46,715 bases of DNA from Planctomycetales bacterium (GTDB lineage: Bacteria; Planctomycetota; Planctomycetia; Isosphaerales; Isosphaeraceae), in the NCBI GenBank assembly GCA_027452145.1, contig DAIDHB010000256.1, positions 1 to 46,715 on the forward strand, written 5' to 3'. Below are positions 18,083-27,023 of this stretch, one piece after another. The position numbers were made by a program, and so were the translations under genes. The notes beneath the pieces are model-generated. The model saw nothing but the letters and a program-made list of their open reading frames with translations. It ran no database searches and was not told the DNA's origin. Every line of letters begins with the position of its first letter. Within the stretch, counting starts at the first letter, position 1.

Positions 18083-19231
18083 ATGAAGATCGTCCACATC
18101 GGCTCGTCGACATTCCTCGGCAGCGTCGAACGTCAGATGCTGGGATTGGCCCAGAGCCTCCCCGAGGAGTTCCATAGCGAGTTCCTCTCGTTCCGCGAGA
18201 AGGGGAAGTGCGCGGCGTTCCTCGAGGCCGCCGGTGAGCAGGGCTTCCCTGCCCGCGCCTTGTCCCACGACACACCGCACCTGCTCGCGGCGACGAGCGA
18301 GCTGACGGGACTTCTGAAGGAATGTGGGGCCGACCTGGCCTGCACTCACGGCTACAAGGCCGACATCCTCGGGCTGATCGCTGCACGTCGGGCCGGCATC
18401 CCGGCGGTCGCACTGGCGCACGGCTGGACGAGCGAGAGCCTCCGCGTCCGCTGCTATGAAGCCCTGGATCGAGTCGCGATACGCCACATGGACCGCGTGG
18501 TCTGCGTTTCGCATGGGCAGGCGGCCAGGGCCCGTCGCGACGGGGTCCCGGCGGAGAAGATCGTGGTGATCCACTGCGCGGTCCAGGCGACGCGCTTCGA
18601 GATGCCGGACACGGCAGGCGGGGCGGAGCTGCGGGACTGGTTCCGGGAGTCGTCGGGCCCGCTCATCGGTGCTGCGGGGCGGCTCAGCCCGGAGAAGGGC
18701 TTCGGCGACCTGGCGGAGGCGGCGGCGCTGGCCCTTCGCGACGACTCGAGCTTACGTTTCGTCCTGTTCGGGGATGGCCCCCTGCGCGGCGAGATCGAGC
18801 GACGGGTCGATCGGCTGGGGCTAAGGGGAAAGTTCGTCCTGGCAGGCTTCCGAACGGATCTCGACCGCTTCCTGCCGCATCTGGATCTGATGGTCCTACC
18901 CTCCTACACGGAGGGGCTCCCCAATGTAGTGCTCGAGGCGTTCGCCGCAGGGGTTCCCGTCGTGGCGACGGCGGTGGGTGGGACGCCCGAGGCGGTTGCG
19001 GACGGCGTGAGCGGCTACCTGGTCCCCCCCGGTCGCCCGCCGGAACTGGCCCGTCGGATCCTCGACGCGGTCCGCGACGAGCCGAGGCGCCAGGAGATGG
19101 GCCGCCGGGGCCGCGTGCGGGTCCTTCGCGAATTCTCGTTCGAGAGTCTGGCGAAGTCGTTCGAGCGGCTGTTTCGGGAGCTCGGTCCCGCGGCCTCTAC
19201 GCGCGACGGGGTCCCCACGGGTGCAACATGA
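18083..19231 (+). CDS. Family 4 glycosyltransferase (3)
   Basis: A 382-residue GT-B enzyme starting MKIVHIGSSTFLGSVERQML. The C-terminal half carries IGAAGRLSPEKGFGDLAEA (about 195-213), FVLFGDGPLRGEIE and LPSYTEGLPNVVLEAFAAG (about 271), the canonical GT4 donor pocket. An ATG at 18029 would add 18 residues without homology; I prefer 18083 because the family N-terminus begins there. It overlaps the next gene by 4 bases (ATGA), a sign of translational coupling. The sugar and acceptor are unknown. Confidence 0.9.
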   Translation: MKIVHIGSSTFLGSVERQMLGLAQSLPEEFHSEFLSFREKGKCAAFLEAAGEQGFPARALSHDTPHLLAATSELTGLLKECGADLACTHGYKADILGLIAARRAGIPAVALAHGWTSESLRVRCYEALDRVAIRHMDRVVCVSHGQAARARRDGVPAEKIVVIHCAVQATRFEMPDTAGGAELRDWFRESSGPLIGAAGRLSPEKGFGDLAEAAALALRDDSSLRFVLFGDGPLRGEIERRVDRLGLRGKFVLAGFRTDLDRFLPHLDLMVLPSYTEGLPNVVLEAFAAGVPVVATAVGGTPEAVADGVSGYLVPPGRPPELARRILDAVRDEPRRQEMGRRGRVRVLREFSFESLAKSFERLFRELGPAASTRDGVPTGAT

Positions 19232-20451
19232 TCCCGAACGCTCGGCGACAGGGTCGCCCGACGCCGGGCGGCCACGATACCCCCGGTCGGGGGCCTGTCC
19301 ATGCAGGGCCCCCGGACGAGGTGGGACGGGACCGGACGATCCGCGTCTGCTACCTGATCGATCGACTCCGCCCCGCCGGAACCGAAGGCCAGCTCCGGAC
19401 GATGATCCAGGCCCTCGATCGGCGCCGGGTCCAGCCGCACCTCTGTCTGCTCGACGGTGAGGACCCGATCTCGCGCTCGCTCGAGCCGGGCGACTGTCCG
19501 GTGCTCCGACTGGGCATCCGGCGGCTGAGGTCGGCGTCGACACTCGCCGCGGCGTGGCGATTTGTCCGGTTCTTGCGGCTGCATCGGATCGACGTGATGC
19601 AGCCGCATTTCCCGGACAGCACCTATTTCGGCACGCCGCTCGCCCGCCTGGCGGGCGTGCCGCGGGTGGTCCGGACTGTCCGCGATCTGGGCTACTGGAT
19701 GCGACCGATCGATCGATGGATCGGCCGCCTCTATAATCCGCTGGTCGACGCCACGCTCGTCAACTCCGAGGAAGTTCGGGGGGCCGTTCTGCGAACCTAC
19801 CGGCCTCGGTCCGAGACAGTCGTGGTCATCGAGAACGGGATCGACCTGGGTCGGTTCGCCTCGCTGCCGCTGCCCGAGGCCGGGCGGAATGGCGGGGCCC
19901 CCCGGCGCATCGGCCTTGTCGCCAACCTGCGGCCGGTGAAAGACCCCGAGTCCTTCGTCCGCGCGGCCGCGATCGTGGCGGGCCGGCATGCGGACGTCGA
20001 GTTTCGGGTCGCCGGCGAGGGCGAGCTACGGCCCGGCCTCGAGGAACTGGCCCGCAACCTGGGGCTGGCTGGGCGGATGCGGTTCCTCGGCTCGGTTGAG
20101 GATGTACCGGGGCTGCTCGGACAGCTCGACGTCGCCGTGATTTGCTCGCAGTCCGAGGGGCTCTCCAACGCTTTGCTCGAGTACATGGCGGCAGGCCGGG
20201 CCATCGTGGCGACCGCCGTCGGCGGCAACGTCGGCTTGATCCGAGACGGCGTCCACGGCCTGCTCGTCCCGCCGGCCGATCCCGGCCGGCTCGCCGAGGC
20301 GATCTGCCGCCTGCTCGACGACCTGGCGCTGGCGAGCCGGCTGGCCCAGTCGGCCCAGCGCCGCGCCGTGGAACGCCACGGCCTGAACGCAAAAGCGGGC
20401 GAATTGCAGGAGTTCTATTGCCGCCTTCTGGGTCGAGGCCAGAGCCGATGA
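19228..20451 (+). CDS. Family 4 glycosyltransferase (4)
   Basis: A 407-residue GT-B enzyme. After a ~35-residue non-conserved lead the core begins IRVCYLIDRLRPAGTEGQL, with the GTE loop seen in GT4 enzymes acting on lipid-linked glycans. It has VIENGIDLGRF (about 200), IGLVANLRPVKDPESFV and CSQSEGLSNALLEYMAAG (about 305). It overlaps the previous and the next gene by 4 bases each (ATGA), placing it firmly in one operon with GT4 (3) and the polymerase. Confidence 0.91.
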   Translation: MIPNARRQGRPTPGGHDTPGRGPVHAGPPDEVGRDRTIRVCYLIDRLRPAGTEGQLRTMIQALDRRRVQPHLCLLDGEDPISRSLEPGDCPVLRLGIRRLRSASTLAAAWRFVRFLRLHRIDVMQPHFPDSTYFGTPLARLAGVPRVVRTVRDLGYWMRPIDRWIGRLYNPLVDATLVNSEEVRGAVLRTYRPRSETVVVIENGIDLGRFASLPLPEAGRNGGAPRRIGLVANLRPVKDPESFVRAAAIVAGRHADVEFRVAGEGELRPGLEELARNLGLAGRMRFLGSVEDVPGLLGQLDVAVICSQSEGLSNALLEYMAAGRAIVATAVGGNVGLIRDGVHGLLVPPADPGRLAEAICRLLDDLALASRLAQSAQRRAVERHGLNAKAGELQEFYCRLLGRGQSR

Positions 20452-21833
20452 ATTCCCCCCCACGATCGATCGCGGCCGCGGACTGGGGCCTCCGGCCTGG
20501 TGGGCCGCATCGGGGCGACGGGACGCACATCCCGGGCGAACCCCCGCCGCCGTCGGCGGCCTTCTGGATGGTCGCCTTCTACATGGCTCTGTTCCTGGTC
20601 CGGCCGTGGGAGGTCCTGTTCCCCTGGATGGCCGAATTCCCGATCGAACGCACCTTTGCCATCCTCACCATTCTCGCAGTCCTCCTGGGCGGCCATTTCT
20701 GGTTCCAGTTGACCGGGCAGGCGATGACACTCCTGGGCTTTCTGGCCGTCGTCATCCTGTCGGCGACACTCGGGCTGGACGTGGAGAAGTCTGCATATGA
20801 ATTATACCGATATTGTACTGTGTTGATCTGGTTCTGGCTGTTCGGCGCGGTGATCCGAACGCCGCGCGACTTGCTGGCCATGAACGCCTGGTGGATGTTC
20901 GTCTGGTTCCTCTACATGGCGAAGGCGTTCTGGGAATTCAAGGTGAACGGCCGGCACGATTGGGCCCAGGGGGTTGCCCGGATGAAGGGGATCGACCTGA
21001 CCTACGGCGACGTCAACGAGTTCGCTGGGTGCGTTACGTTCACGCTGCCGACGTTCTACGCGGTGTTCCGGGCCCGGGGCGAATTCGACGGCTGGATTCG
21101 GAAGCCATTCGTCGTGGCCAGCGCGGCGTATCTCCTGCTGGCCGCGGCCTGCGTAATCTCCACCAACAGCCGTAGCGGCATGGCCAAGGCCATCGTCTTC
21201 TTCCTGCTGGCGAGCACCTGGGGGCGGAGCGCGATGCAGAAGCTCGCCTGCCTGGCCGGCTCGGTAGTCCTGATCCTGATCATCTGGGCGGTGATGCCGG
21301 AGACGAGCCAGAACCGGCTTCGAACGCTCTGGGACAAGGGCGCCGGGAACAGGCAAGCAATGGAGTCGGCGAGCAGTCGGTTCGAGGGATTGGGATTCCA
21401 GATCGGCTGCGCCGCCGTGCTCGAATTCCCCGTGACTGGAGTCGGCATCGGGAATTTCGGGACCTTCCGGAAGGAGTACTACGACGGGGAAGGCGGTGAG
21501 GCGCACAACCTGGCCGGGCAGGTGCTCGGCGAGACGGGTGTCCTGGGCACGATCGCCTTCGTGGCGATGGTGTCCGTCATGCTGGCTGGTGGCCGGCGCA
21601 TCCGGGCGGCGTCACGCGTGGACGGCGATCGGAGGCTCGTGATGCTCTCGGACTTCAGCCTTGCCTACCGGGATACGATCTTGTTGCTCTTCGTCAGCGG
21701 GGTCGCCGGTCATAACCTTTTCTTCTATCACTGGGTGTGGATGGCTGCCTTCAGCCAGTGCGCGGTGCGATGCCTGGAGGCCATCCAGGGCGAGAGATCG
21801 GCCGAGATGGCCGGGGCCGCAGGCCTTCCCTGA
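20448..21833 (+). CDS. O-antigen ligase/polymerase family protein (Wzy-like)
   Basis: A 461-residue polytopic membrane protein. Hydrophobic segments run from about residue 40 onward. The central loop contains STNSRSGMAKAI (about 240), the arginine-containing NSRSG motif of the Wzy_C/O-antigen ligase superfamily, and a second loop with GVGIGNFGTFRKEY and GEAHNLAGQVLGETGVLG, the conserved Gxx..H-N...E-G pattern. In a Wzx/Wzy pathway it would polymerise repeat units in the periplasm. The ATG overlaps the preceding stop by 4 bases; the in-frame opening further upstream is only the shadow of the previous gene. A WaaL-type ligase role is possible but less likely in this context. Confidence 0.88.
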   Translation: MNSPPRSIAAADWGLRPGGPHRGDGTHIPGEPPPPSAAFWMVAFYMALFLVRPWEVLFPWMAEFPIERTFAILTILAVLLGGHFWFQLTGQAMTLLGFLAVVILSATLGLDVEKSAYELYRYCTVLIWFWLFGAVIRTPRDLLAMNAWWMFVWFLYMAKAFWEFKVNGRHDWAQGVARMKGIDLTYGDVNEFAGCVTFTLPTFYAVFRARGEFDGWIRKPFVVASAAYLLLAAACVISTNSRSGMAKAIVFFLLASTWGRSAMQKLACLAGSVVLILIIWAVMPETSQNRLRTLWDKGAGNRQAMESASSRFEGLGFQIGCAAVLEFPVTGVGIGNFGTFRKEYYDGEGGEAHNLAGQVLGETGVLGTIAFVAMVSVMLAGGRRIRAASRVDGDRRLVMLSDFSLAYRDTILLLFVSGVAGHNLFFYHWVWMAAFSQCAVRCLEAIQGERSAEMAGAAGLP

Positions 21834-21921
21834 GGGCATGCCGAAAGGGTATGCCGAGCGGCGGACCCGGGCGCCGGAGTGCGGCCCCGGAGTTGTGGTC
21901 CGGAATATCGGATGGGGGACG

Positions 21922-23016
21922 ATGGGCGAGCCTACGGTGCGGATCGTCGCGGTCGGCGACATCTCCTACAACGGGCGATTCCACGAGTTACTCGAGCGGC
22001 ATGGTCCGGGTTTCCCGTTCCGTCGGCTGGCTCCCAGGTGGGATGGCGCCGACCTGCGGTTGGGGAACCTGGAATCGCCCCTGGCCGCGTCGGCCCCGAA
22101 GGTCATCCCTTCCAAGTTGACGCTCCGGGGCGCTCCGAGGGCCGCGGAGAGCCTGGTCCGGGCCGGGTTCGATTGCGTCAGCCTGGCCAACAACCACACG
22201 ATGGATTACGGCCCCGCAGGGATGGCCGAGACGATCAATAGCCTGGAAGGGGCCGGGATCGCCCACCACGGGGCGGGTCCTGATGCCGACTCAGCGCATG
22301 CTCCGGTCGTCCTGGAGCGAAACGGGCTCGCGATCGGCCTGCTGGCATACTGCGACCCGAGCAGCGGCGCCTCGATGCCCAGCGGGCCGCAGCGTCCCGG
22401 CGTCGCGAGGCTCGATGTGGACGCCTGCTGCGCGGCGATCCGCGCCCTCCGATCGGCGGTCAATCATGTGGTGGTGCAGGTCCACTGGGGCCAGGAGATG
22501 TGTCGCCTTCCCTCGCCCGAGCAGCGGGCGACGGCCCGGCGAATGGTCGAGGCCGGGGCCGACCTGATCCTGGGTCATCACCCCCACGTCCTGCAGCCGT
22601 GCGAGTGGATCTCGGGCGTCCCGGTCTTCTACAGCCTGGGGAACTTTCTGTTCTCGGAGATGTACTGGCGGGGTTGCAACGACGAGGGCGAGCACTTCTG
22701 CTGCAAGCTCCGGATCCAGCGAGAATGCCGGCGGGCGGGCTGGGTTGAGGCGGTCCTGCGGCCCGGGGGGCCTGCCCTGGCCCGGCTCCGCCCGGCGCGA
22801 CTGACGCCGGGGCGCGAGGTCGCGCCCGACGAGACGCCGGCCCGGTTGGCGGAGTGGGATCGGCTCTGCCGCCGCCTGGATGGCGATTACAGGGCCGAAT
22901 CCCGGCGGGCGGCCGCTCTGCGGGACTGGTCCTATGGATCGCGTTCCTTCCTTCGACGCCTCGAGGTTCGGCTGTTCCATCACGGCCTGATACCGCATGC
23001 GGTCGAGGGGGATTAA
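21922..23016 (+). CDS. CapA-family protein (PGA_cap metallophosphatase-like)
   Basis: A 364-residue protein of the capsule-synthesis CapA family, a calcineurin-like fold. Motifs in order: RIVAVGDISYNG (metal-binding GD), LRLGNLESPLA, SLANNHTMDYG (NNH), VVQVHWGQEM (VxxHWG), ADLILGHHPHVLQP (GHHPH) and FYSLGNFLFS (GNF). These are all the conserved blocks of the family. CapA is needed for poly-gamma-glutamate capsule in Bacillus, but relatives in polysaccharide loci probably hydrolyse or transfer phosphate-linked groups. No membrane anchor is present, unlike Bacillus CapA. The ATG has GGGGGAC just upstream; an in-frame ATG at 21838, four bases after the polymerase stop, would add 28 unconserved residues. 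Confidence 0.88.
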   Translation: MGEPTVRIVAVGDISYNGRFHELLERHGPGFPFRRLAPRWDGADLRLGNLESPLAASAPKVIPSKLTLRGAPRAAESLVRAGFDCVSLANNHTMDYGPAGMAETINSLEGAGIAHHGAGPDADSAHAPVVLERNGLAIGLLAYCDPSSGASMPSGPQRPGVARLDVDACCAAIRALRSAVNHVVVQVHWGQEMCRLPSPEQRATARRMVEAGADLILGHHPHVLQPCEWISGVPVFYSLGNFLFSEMYWRGCNDEGEHFCCKLRIQRECRRAGWVEAVLRPGGPALARLRPARLTPGREVAPDETPARLAEWDRLCRRLDGDYRAESRRAAALRDWSYGSRSFLRRLEVRLFHHGLIPHAVEGD

Positions 23017-23075
23017 GTCCGGCCCTCGCCCAACTCCTCCATCGCCCGTCCCATCCCCGAGCGAGGGCGACGATC

Positions 23076-24479
23076 GTGAGCATCCGAAGCCGACTGATCA
23101 AGGGCGTGCTCCTGCCGATCGACGAATGGCGCGAGGGACGTCGCATCCTGCCCCTCCTCCGCCGCCTGGAGAGGTCGCAATACGGCGACGCATCGCTCAT
23201 GGAGCGAGAACGGAGCCTTAAGCTGCGACGCCTGCTGGCGCATGCCTACGAGAATTCAAGGTTCTACCGTGAGCGATTCCGGGAGGCCGGGGTCCATCCC
23301 GAGGAGATCCGCGATCCCTCCGATCTCCGGCGCCTGCCGCCTCTTACCAAGGCCGACATGAAGGCGCACCTGGAGGAGATGGTCGCTGCCAATGTCCCAC
23401 GGGGGTATCTCCATCGCTCGGCGACCGGCGGCTCCACGGGCGAGCACACCCCCTTCTACCAGGATGCGGAGTGCCTGAATCCCAAGATCGCCCTCGAATA
23501 CCGGTTCAACCGCTGGGCCGGCTGGGATGTTGGCGAGCCGATCGCCTTTGTCTGGCCGGCGATCCAGGACTTCGCCGGGACCTTGACCCTCAGGACCCGG
23601 CTGCGAAATGCCCTTCTCGACCGGCGGTTGATGCTGTATTGCGGCCGGCTGGATGAGTTGACCCTGGCGGAGCACGCCCGGCGCCTTCGCGATTTCGCCC
23701 CGACGCTGATCCGGGCTTTCCCCAATCCCCTGTGGCTGCTGGCCCAGCATCTAAATGAGAACGGCGGGGCTCCTGTCCGGCCCCGGGGCATCATTACCGT
23801 GGGCGAGCCGCTCCTGGACGCTCAGCGGGCTCTGTTCGAGGAGGTCTTCGGCTGTCCCGTGTTCAACTGCTATGTCTCGCGTGAGTGCGGGAACATCGCG
23901 GGGGAATGCGAGATGCACCGAGGCCTGCATCTGAACGCGGAATCCCTGATCGTCGAATGCCTCCACAACGATCGTCCCGTCGAGCCGGGGGAGCCTGGGG
24001 AGGTCGTGATCACCGACCTGGAGAACCGCGGCATGCCGCTGATCCGATACCGAATCGGCGACATCGGCAGCCTCATGCCGGGGCCGTGTGCCTGCGGACG
24101 AGCGCTTCCGTTGATGTCGATGCAGGCCGGCAGGATCAGCGATTTCCTGGTGTCACCCCACGATCGATCGTACGTCTCGGGGGCCTCGCTCTGCCACTAC
24201 TTGATCGCCGAAGGGCCGGGGGTCGGCCAGGTCCAGCTCCTCCAGAAGTCGATCGACGAGCTCACGATACGGATCGTCCGTGATCGGGCCGCGGCGACCG
24301 ACGAGAGGCACCACTTCGAGGCGGTGATCCGTGAGATCTTCCGCGGCAAGATGCGTGTCCGCTACGAGGTCGTGGAGTCCATCCCCCGAGAGCCCTCCGG
24401 AAAATACATGTTCTGCAAGTGCCTGCTCAATCAGGAGTCCCGGTCCCCGGGTGCAAACGATGGCGAATCGACTCGCTAG
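23076..24479 (+). CDS. CapK/PaaK-like adenylate-forming enzyme (1)
   Basis: A 467-residue member of the phenylacetate-CoA ligase-like ANL superfamily, often named CapK in polysaccharide loci. Seen: AYENSRFYRERFREAGV, SATGGSTGEHTPFY (P-loop, about 117), CYVSRECGNIAGEC, LENRGMPLIRYRIGDIG (about 314), a CACGRALP knuckle and REPSGKYMFCK (about 440) with the catalytic lysine of the C-terminal subdomain. The enzyme should activate a carboxylic acid as acyl-adenylate; substrate and acceptor are unknown. I chose the GTG at 23076 because GAGGGCGAC precedes it and upstream sequence is the shadow of the CapA gene. It overlaps the radical SAM gene by 20 bases. A paralogue lies at 29575. Confidence 0.88.
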   Translation: MSIRSRLIKGVLLPIDEWREGRRILPLLRRLERSQYGDASLMERERSLKLRRLLAHAYENSRFYRERFREAGVHPEEIRDPSDLRRLPPLTKADMKAHLEEMVAANVPRGYLHRSATGGSTGEHTPFYQDAECLNPKIALEYRFNRWAGWDVGEPIAFVWPAIQDFAGTLTLRTRLRNALLDRRLMLYCGRLDELTLAEHARRLRDFAPTLIRAFPNPLWLLAQHLNENGGAPVRPRGIITVGEPLLDAQRALFEEVFGCPVFNCYVSRECGNIAGECEMHRGLHLNAESLIVECLHNDRPVEPGEPGEVVITDLENRGMPLIRYRIGDIGSLMPGPCACGRALPLMSMQAGRISDFLVSPHDRSYVSGASLCHYLIAEGPGVGQVQLLQKSIDELTIRIVRDRAAATDERHHFEAVIREIFRGKMRVRYEVVESIPREPSGKYMFCKCLLNQESRSPGANDGESTR

Positions 24480-25536
24480 GACCTACGGGCGCATCTACAA
24501 GGCGTTCAACTACCGGCTCCGGACGGCCTGCGGCGGCCACCTGGCCTCGCTATGCCGACCGACCTCGATCGCCATCCTCCTGACCGAGCGGTGCAACGCC
24601 CGTTGCGTGCACTGCGACATCTGGAAGAATCGCGGCCGCGAGGACCAGCCTGCTGTCGAGCAATGGAAGGGGCTGCTGGGGGACCTGAGGCGCTGGCTGG
24701 GGCCGGTCCATGTCGTCATCACCGGCGGCGAGGCCCTGCTGATGCCGTATGCTACCGACCTGGTCGCCCATGGCTCGTCGCTGGGCTTGCTGATCGAGCA
24801 CCTGACCCACGGCTACTGGCTCGACCAGTCCCGGATCGAGCGCCTGGCGGCGGCCAATCCCTGGCGGGTCACGATTTCCTTCGACGGGATCGGCGGCGTC
24901 CACGACCAAGTCCGAGGCCGCGATCACTTCTTCGACACCGTCCTCCGATCGATCGGCACACTCCAGCGCGTTCGGAACGAGAGGCGGCTCGACTTCGGAA
25001 TCCGACTCAAGACCGTCATCATGGAGCAGAACCTCGACGGCGTTTGCGACGTCGCCGCCTTCGCGCGGGACCACGGGCTCGAAGTCTACTATCAGCCGAT
25101 CGTCCAGAATTACAACACCCCCGAGGACCCGCACTGGTACGAGCACAGCCCGACCTGGCCGACCGAACCCTCGAGGGCAGTCGCCGTCGTGGATCGGCTG
25201 ATCGAGATGAAGCAGCGAGGATTCCCGATCGCCAACGATCTGCACGACCTGGAAGTGATGATCCCCTACTTCAAGGACCCTGTGGCGATGCGGGTGGCGA
25301 CCGCGGCCCATGCGGCCCACGAGAGGCCGCTGTGCGCGGGCCTCATCACCCTCCAGGTTCAGTCCAACGGCGATGTCGGCATCTGTAGCCGTCAGGGCCC
25401 GATCGGCAACATCAAGGCGGCGCCAATCCGCCGGATCTGGGCCGATCGGCCTCGCTACTGGCTCGGCGGCTGCTGCATGGAGCGGCGCATGTCGAAGGCG
25501 GAACGCTCCTCGTTCGGCCTCACGATCGTCGAGTGA
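24460..25536 (+). CDS. Radical SAM protein
   Basis: A 358-residue radical S-adenosylmethionine enzyme. The iron-sulfur site is Cys45-x3-Cys49-x2-Cys52 in LTERCNARCVHCDIWK, followed by VHVVITGGEALL (GGE motif, about 87) and the strand SFDGIGGVHDQVRG. The C-terminus has a partial SPASM-like set of cysteines (LCAGLITLQVQSNGDVGICS... and GGCCMERR), which suggests an auxiliary cluster. Such proteins in glycan loci may modify a sugar, lipid or peptide. The ATG lies inside the end of the CapK-like gene (20-base overlap), arguing for coupled expression and a shared step. Confidence 0.9.
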   Translation: MANRLARTYGRIYKAFNYRLRTACGGHLASLCRPTSIAILLTERCNARCVHCDIWKNRGREDQPAVEQWKGLLGDLRRWLGPVHVVITGGEALLMPYATDLVAHGSSLGLLIEHLTHGYWLDQSRIERLAAANPWRVTISFDGIGGVHDQVRGRDHFFDTVLRSIGTLQRVRNERRLDFGIRLKTVIMEQNLDGVCDVAAFARDHGLEVYYQPIVQNYNTPEDPHWYEHSPTWPTEPSRAVAVVDRLIEMKQRGFPIANDLHDLEVMIPYFKDPVAMRVATAAHAAHERPLCAGLITLQVQSNGDVGICSRQGPIGNIKAAPIRRIWADRPRYWLGGCCMERRMSKAERSSFGLTIVE

Positions 25537-25563
25537 CCCGATCCCGACGCGCCCGAGGATCCC

Positions 25564-26784
25564 ATGTCCGACCCCGACGACGAAGCGTTGGCCCCGGCCT
25601 TCGCCGAGCCGCCGCGCGACTCGAATCTCCCGGTGAGGGGCGCAGGCGGGCGGCTGAGGAACGTGCTCTACGCGGCCGCCCTGGACGCCACCCGGAAGTT
25701 TGGCTCCCTGGAGGAGCAGGTCCTGCTGATCGCCGGGCAATTCCAGTCCCGATCGGCGCGGCTCGTCCCGTTATTCCTGCCGGGCCGCGATCCGGACTCC
25801 CGCCCTGACGAATTCAACCGCGCCGGGGTCGAGGCGCAGATGCTCGACCTCCGCCGATTCGACCGGACCACCCTCCGCCGACTGATGGGGATCGTCTGCC
25901 GCCATGCGATCGAGATCGTCCACTGGAATTTCTATGAGCCGATCAAGAATCCGTATCTCTGGGCCCTGACCGTCCTGGCGCCGGGGGTCCGTCACTATTA
26001 CACCGATCACATCTCCCGCAGCGGCCGGGATGTGGTCGAGGGGCGCGGGATGAAACGGGCGGCGAGGAGATGGGCGCTCCGCCGCTACGATCGGATCTTC
26101 TGCGTCAGCGATTATGTGTACCATCGCGCAGAGCGCGGGGTGGGGCTCCTCCCGAACCTCCGGCGCTGCATCCATTTTGTGAACACTGATCGATTTGCAC
26201 CGGATTCGGCCGTCCGCGACCGGCTGCGAGCCGAGATGGGGGCCTCGAGGTCTTTCCTACTCCTGGTGGTGGCCAACTTGATCGCAGAGAAGGGAGTCGA
26301 TGTCGCTATTCGCGCACTCTACGGACTGCCCGAGGAGGTCGTCCTGTGGATCGTCGGCGCGGGACCGGACCGAGTGGAGCTGGAGCGACTGGCCGGGGGA
26401 CTGGGCCTGGGGCATCGCGTCCGGTTCCTGGGGCTTCAGCGGGACGTCAGCCCGTTCCTCCAGGCCGCCGACGTTTTTGTCTGCCCCTCCATCTGGGGCG
26501 AGGCCGCGGGCCTGGTCAACATTGAGGCCCTGGCCTGCGGGCTGCCGGTGGTCGCCAGCCGTGTCGGCGGGATTCCGGAGATCATCGCCCACGGCGACAC
26601 CGGCTATCTGTTCGAGCCCGGAGACCATCAGGCCCTTGCCGTGCCGGTCCGTCTCCTGAGCGGCAACCCAGGCCAGCGAATCCGAATGAGCCTGCGTGCG
26701 CGGGACGTGGCGGTCCGATCGCATTCCCACGCTGGGCTCGTGTCTCAACATGTCCTTTGTTATGAGGACGTCGGAAGCCGATGA
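25564..26784 (+). CDS. Family 4 glycosyltransferase (5)
   Basis: A 406-residue GT-B enzyme. After a ~35-residue lead it reads NVLYAAALDATRKFGSLEEQ; the second half has CIHFVNTDRFAPD, LLVVANLIAEKGVDVAIRAL (about 238), LWIVGAGPDRVELERLA and CPSIWGEAAGLVNIEALACG (about 307), a GT4 donor site. It starts 27 bases after the radical SAM stop. Its N-terminal half differs clearly from the other four GT4 enzymes, so it probably uses a different acceptor. Confidence 0.89.
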   Translation: MSDPDDEALAPAFAEPPRDSNLPVRGAGGRLRNVLYAAALDATRKFGSLEEQVLLIAGQFQSRSARLVPLFLPGRDPDSRPDEFNRAGVEAQMLDLRRFDRTTLRRLMGIVCRHAIEIVHWNFYEPIKNPYLWALTVLAPGVRHYYTDHISRSGRDVVEGRGMKRAARRWALRRYDRIFCVSDYVYHRAERGVGLLPNLRRCIHFVNTDRFAPDSAVRDRLRAEMGASRSFLLLVVANLIAEKGVDVAIRALYGLPEEVVLWIVGAGPDRVELERLAGGLGLGHRVRFLGLQRDVSPFLQAADVFVCPSIWGEAAGLVNIEALACGLPVVASRVGGIPEIIAHGDTGYLFEPGDHQALAVPVRLLSGNPGQRIRMSLRARDVAVRSHSHAGLVSQHVLCYEDVGSR

Positions 26785-27023
26785 TGGCCCGGGTGGCGGG
26801 TGCGCGACACCACGGGGCCGGGACGTGTCTTCGCCCTCTTGTGTAGGGCGGTTCCCGATCGCTGGGCTCAGGCCGGGGAATCCGCCCTCCGGCGATCCGG
26901 ACTCTTGTCAGGAACCGATCGGAAAGCCGGATCGGAACTGATGCGTAAACCGGGTGCCCCTGGGCGCGATCGACCGTACTCGAGAGTTTGAAGAAGAGTC
27001 AAGAAACCCAGGTCAGTTGGCTC

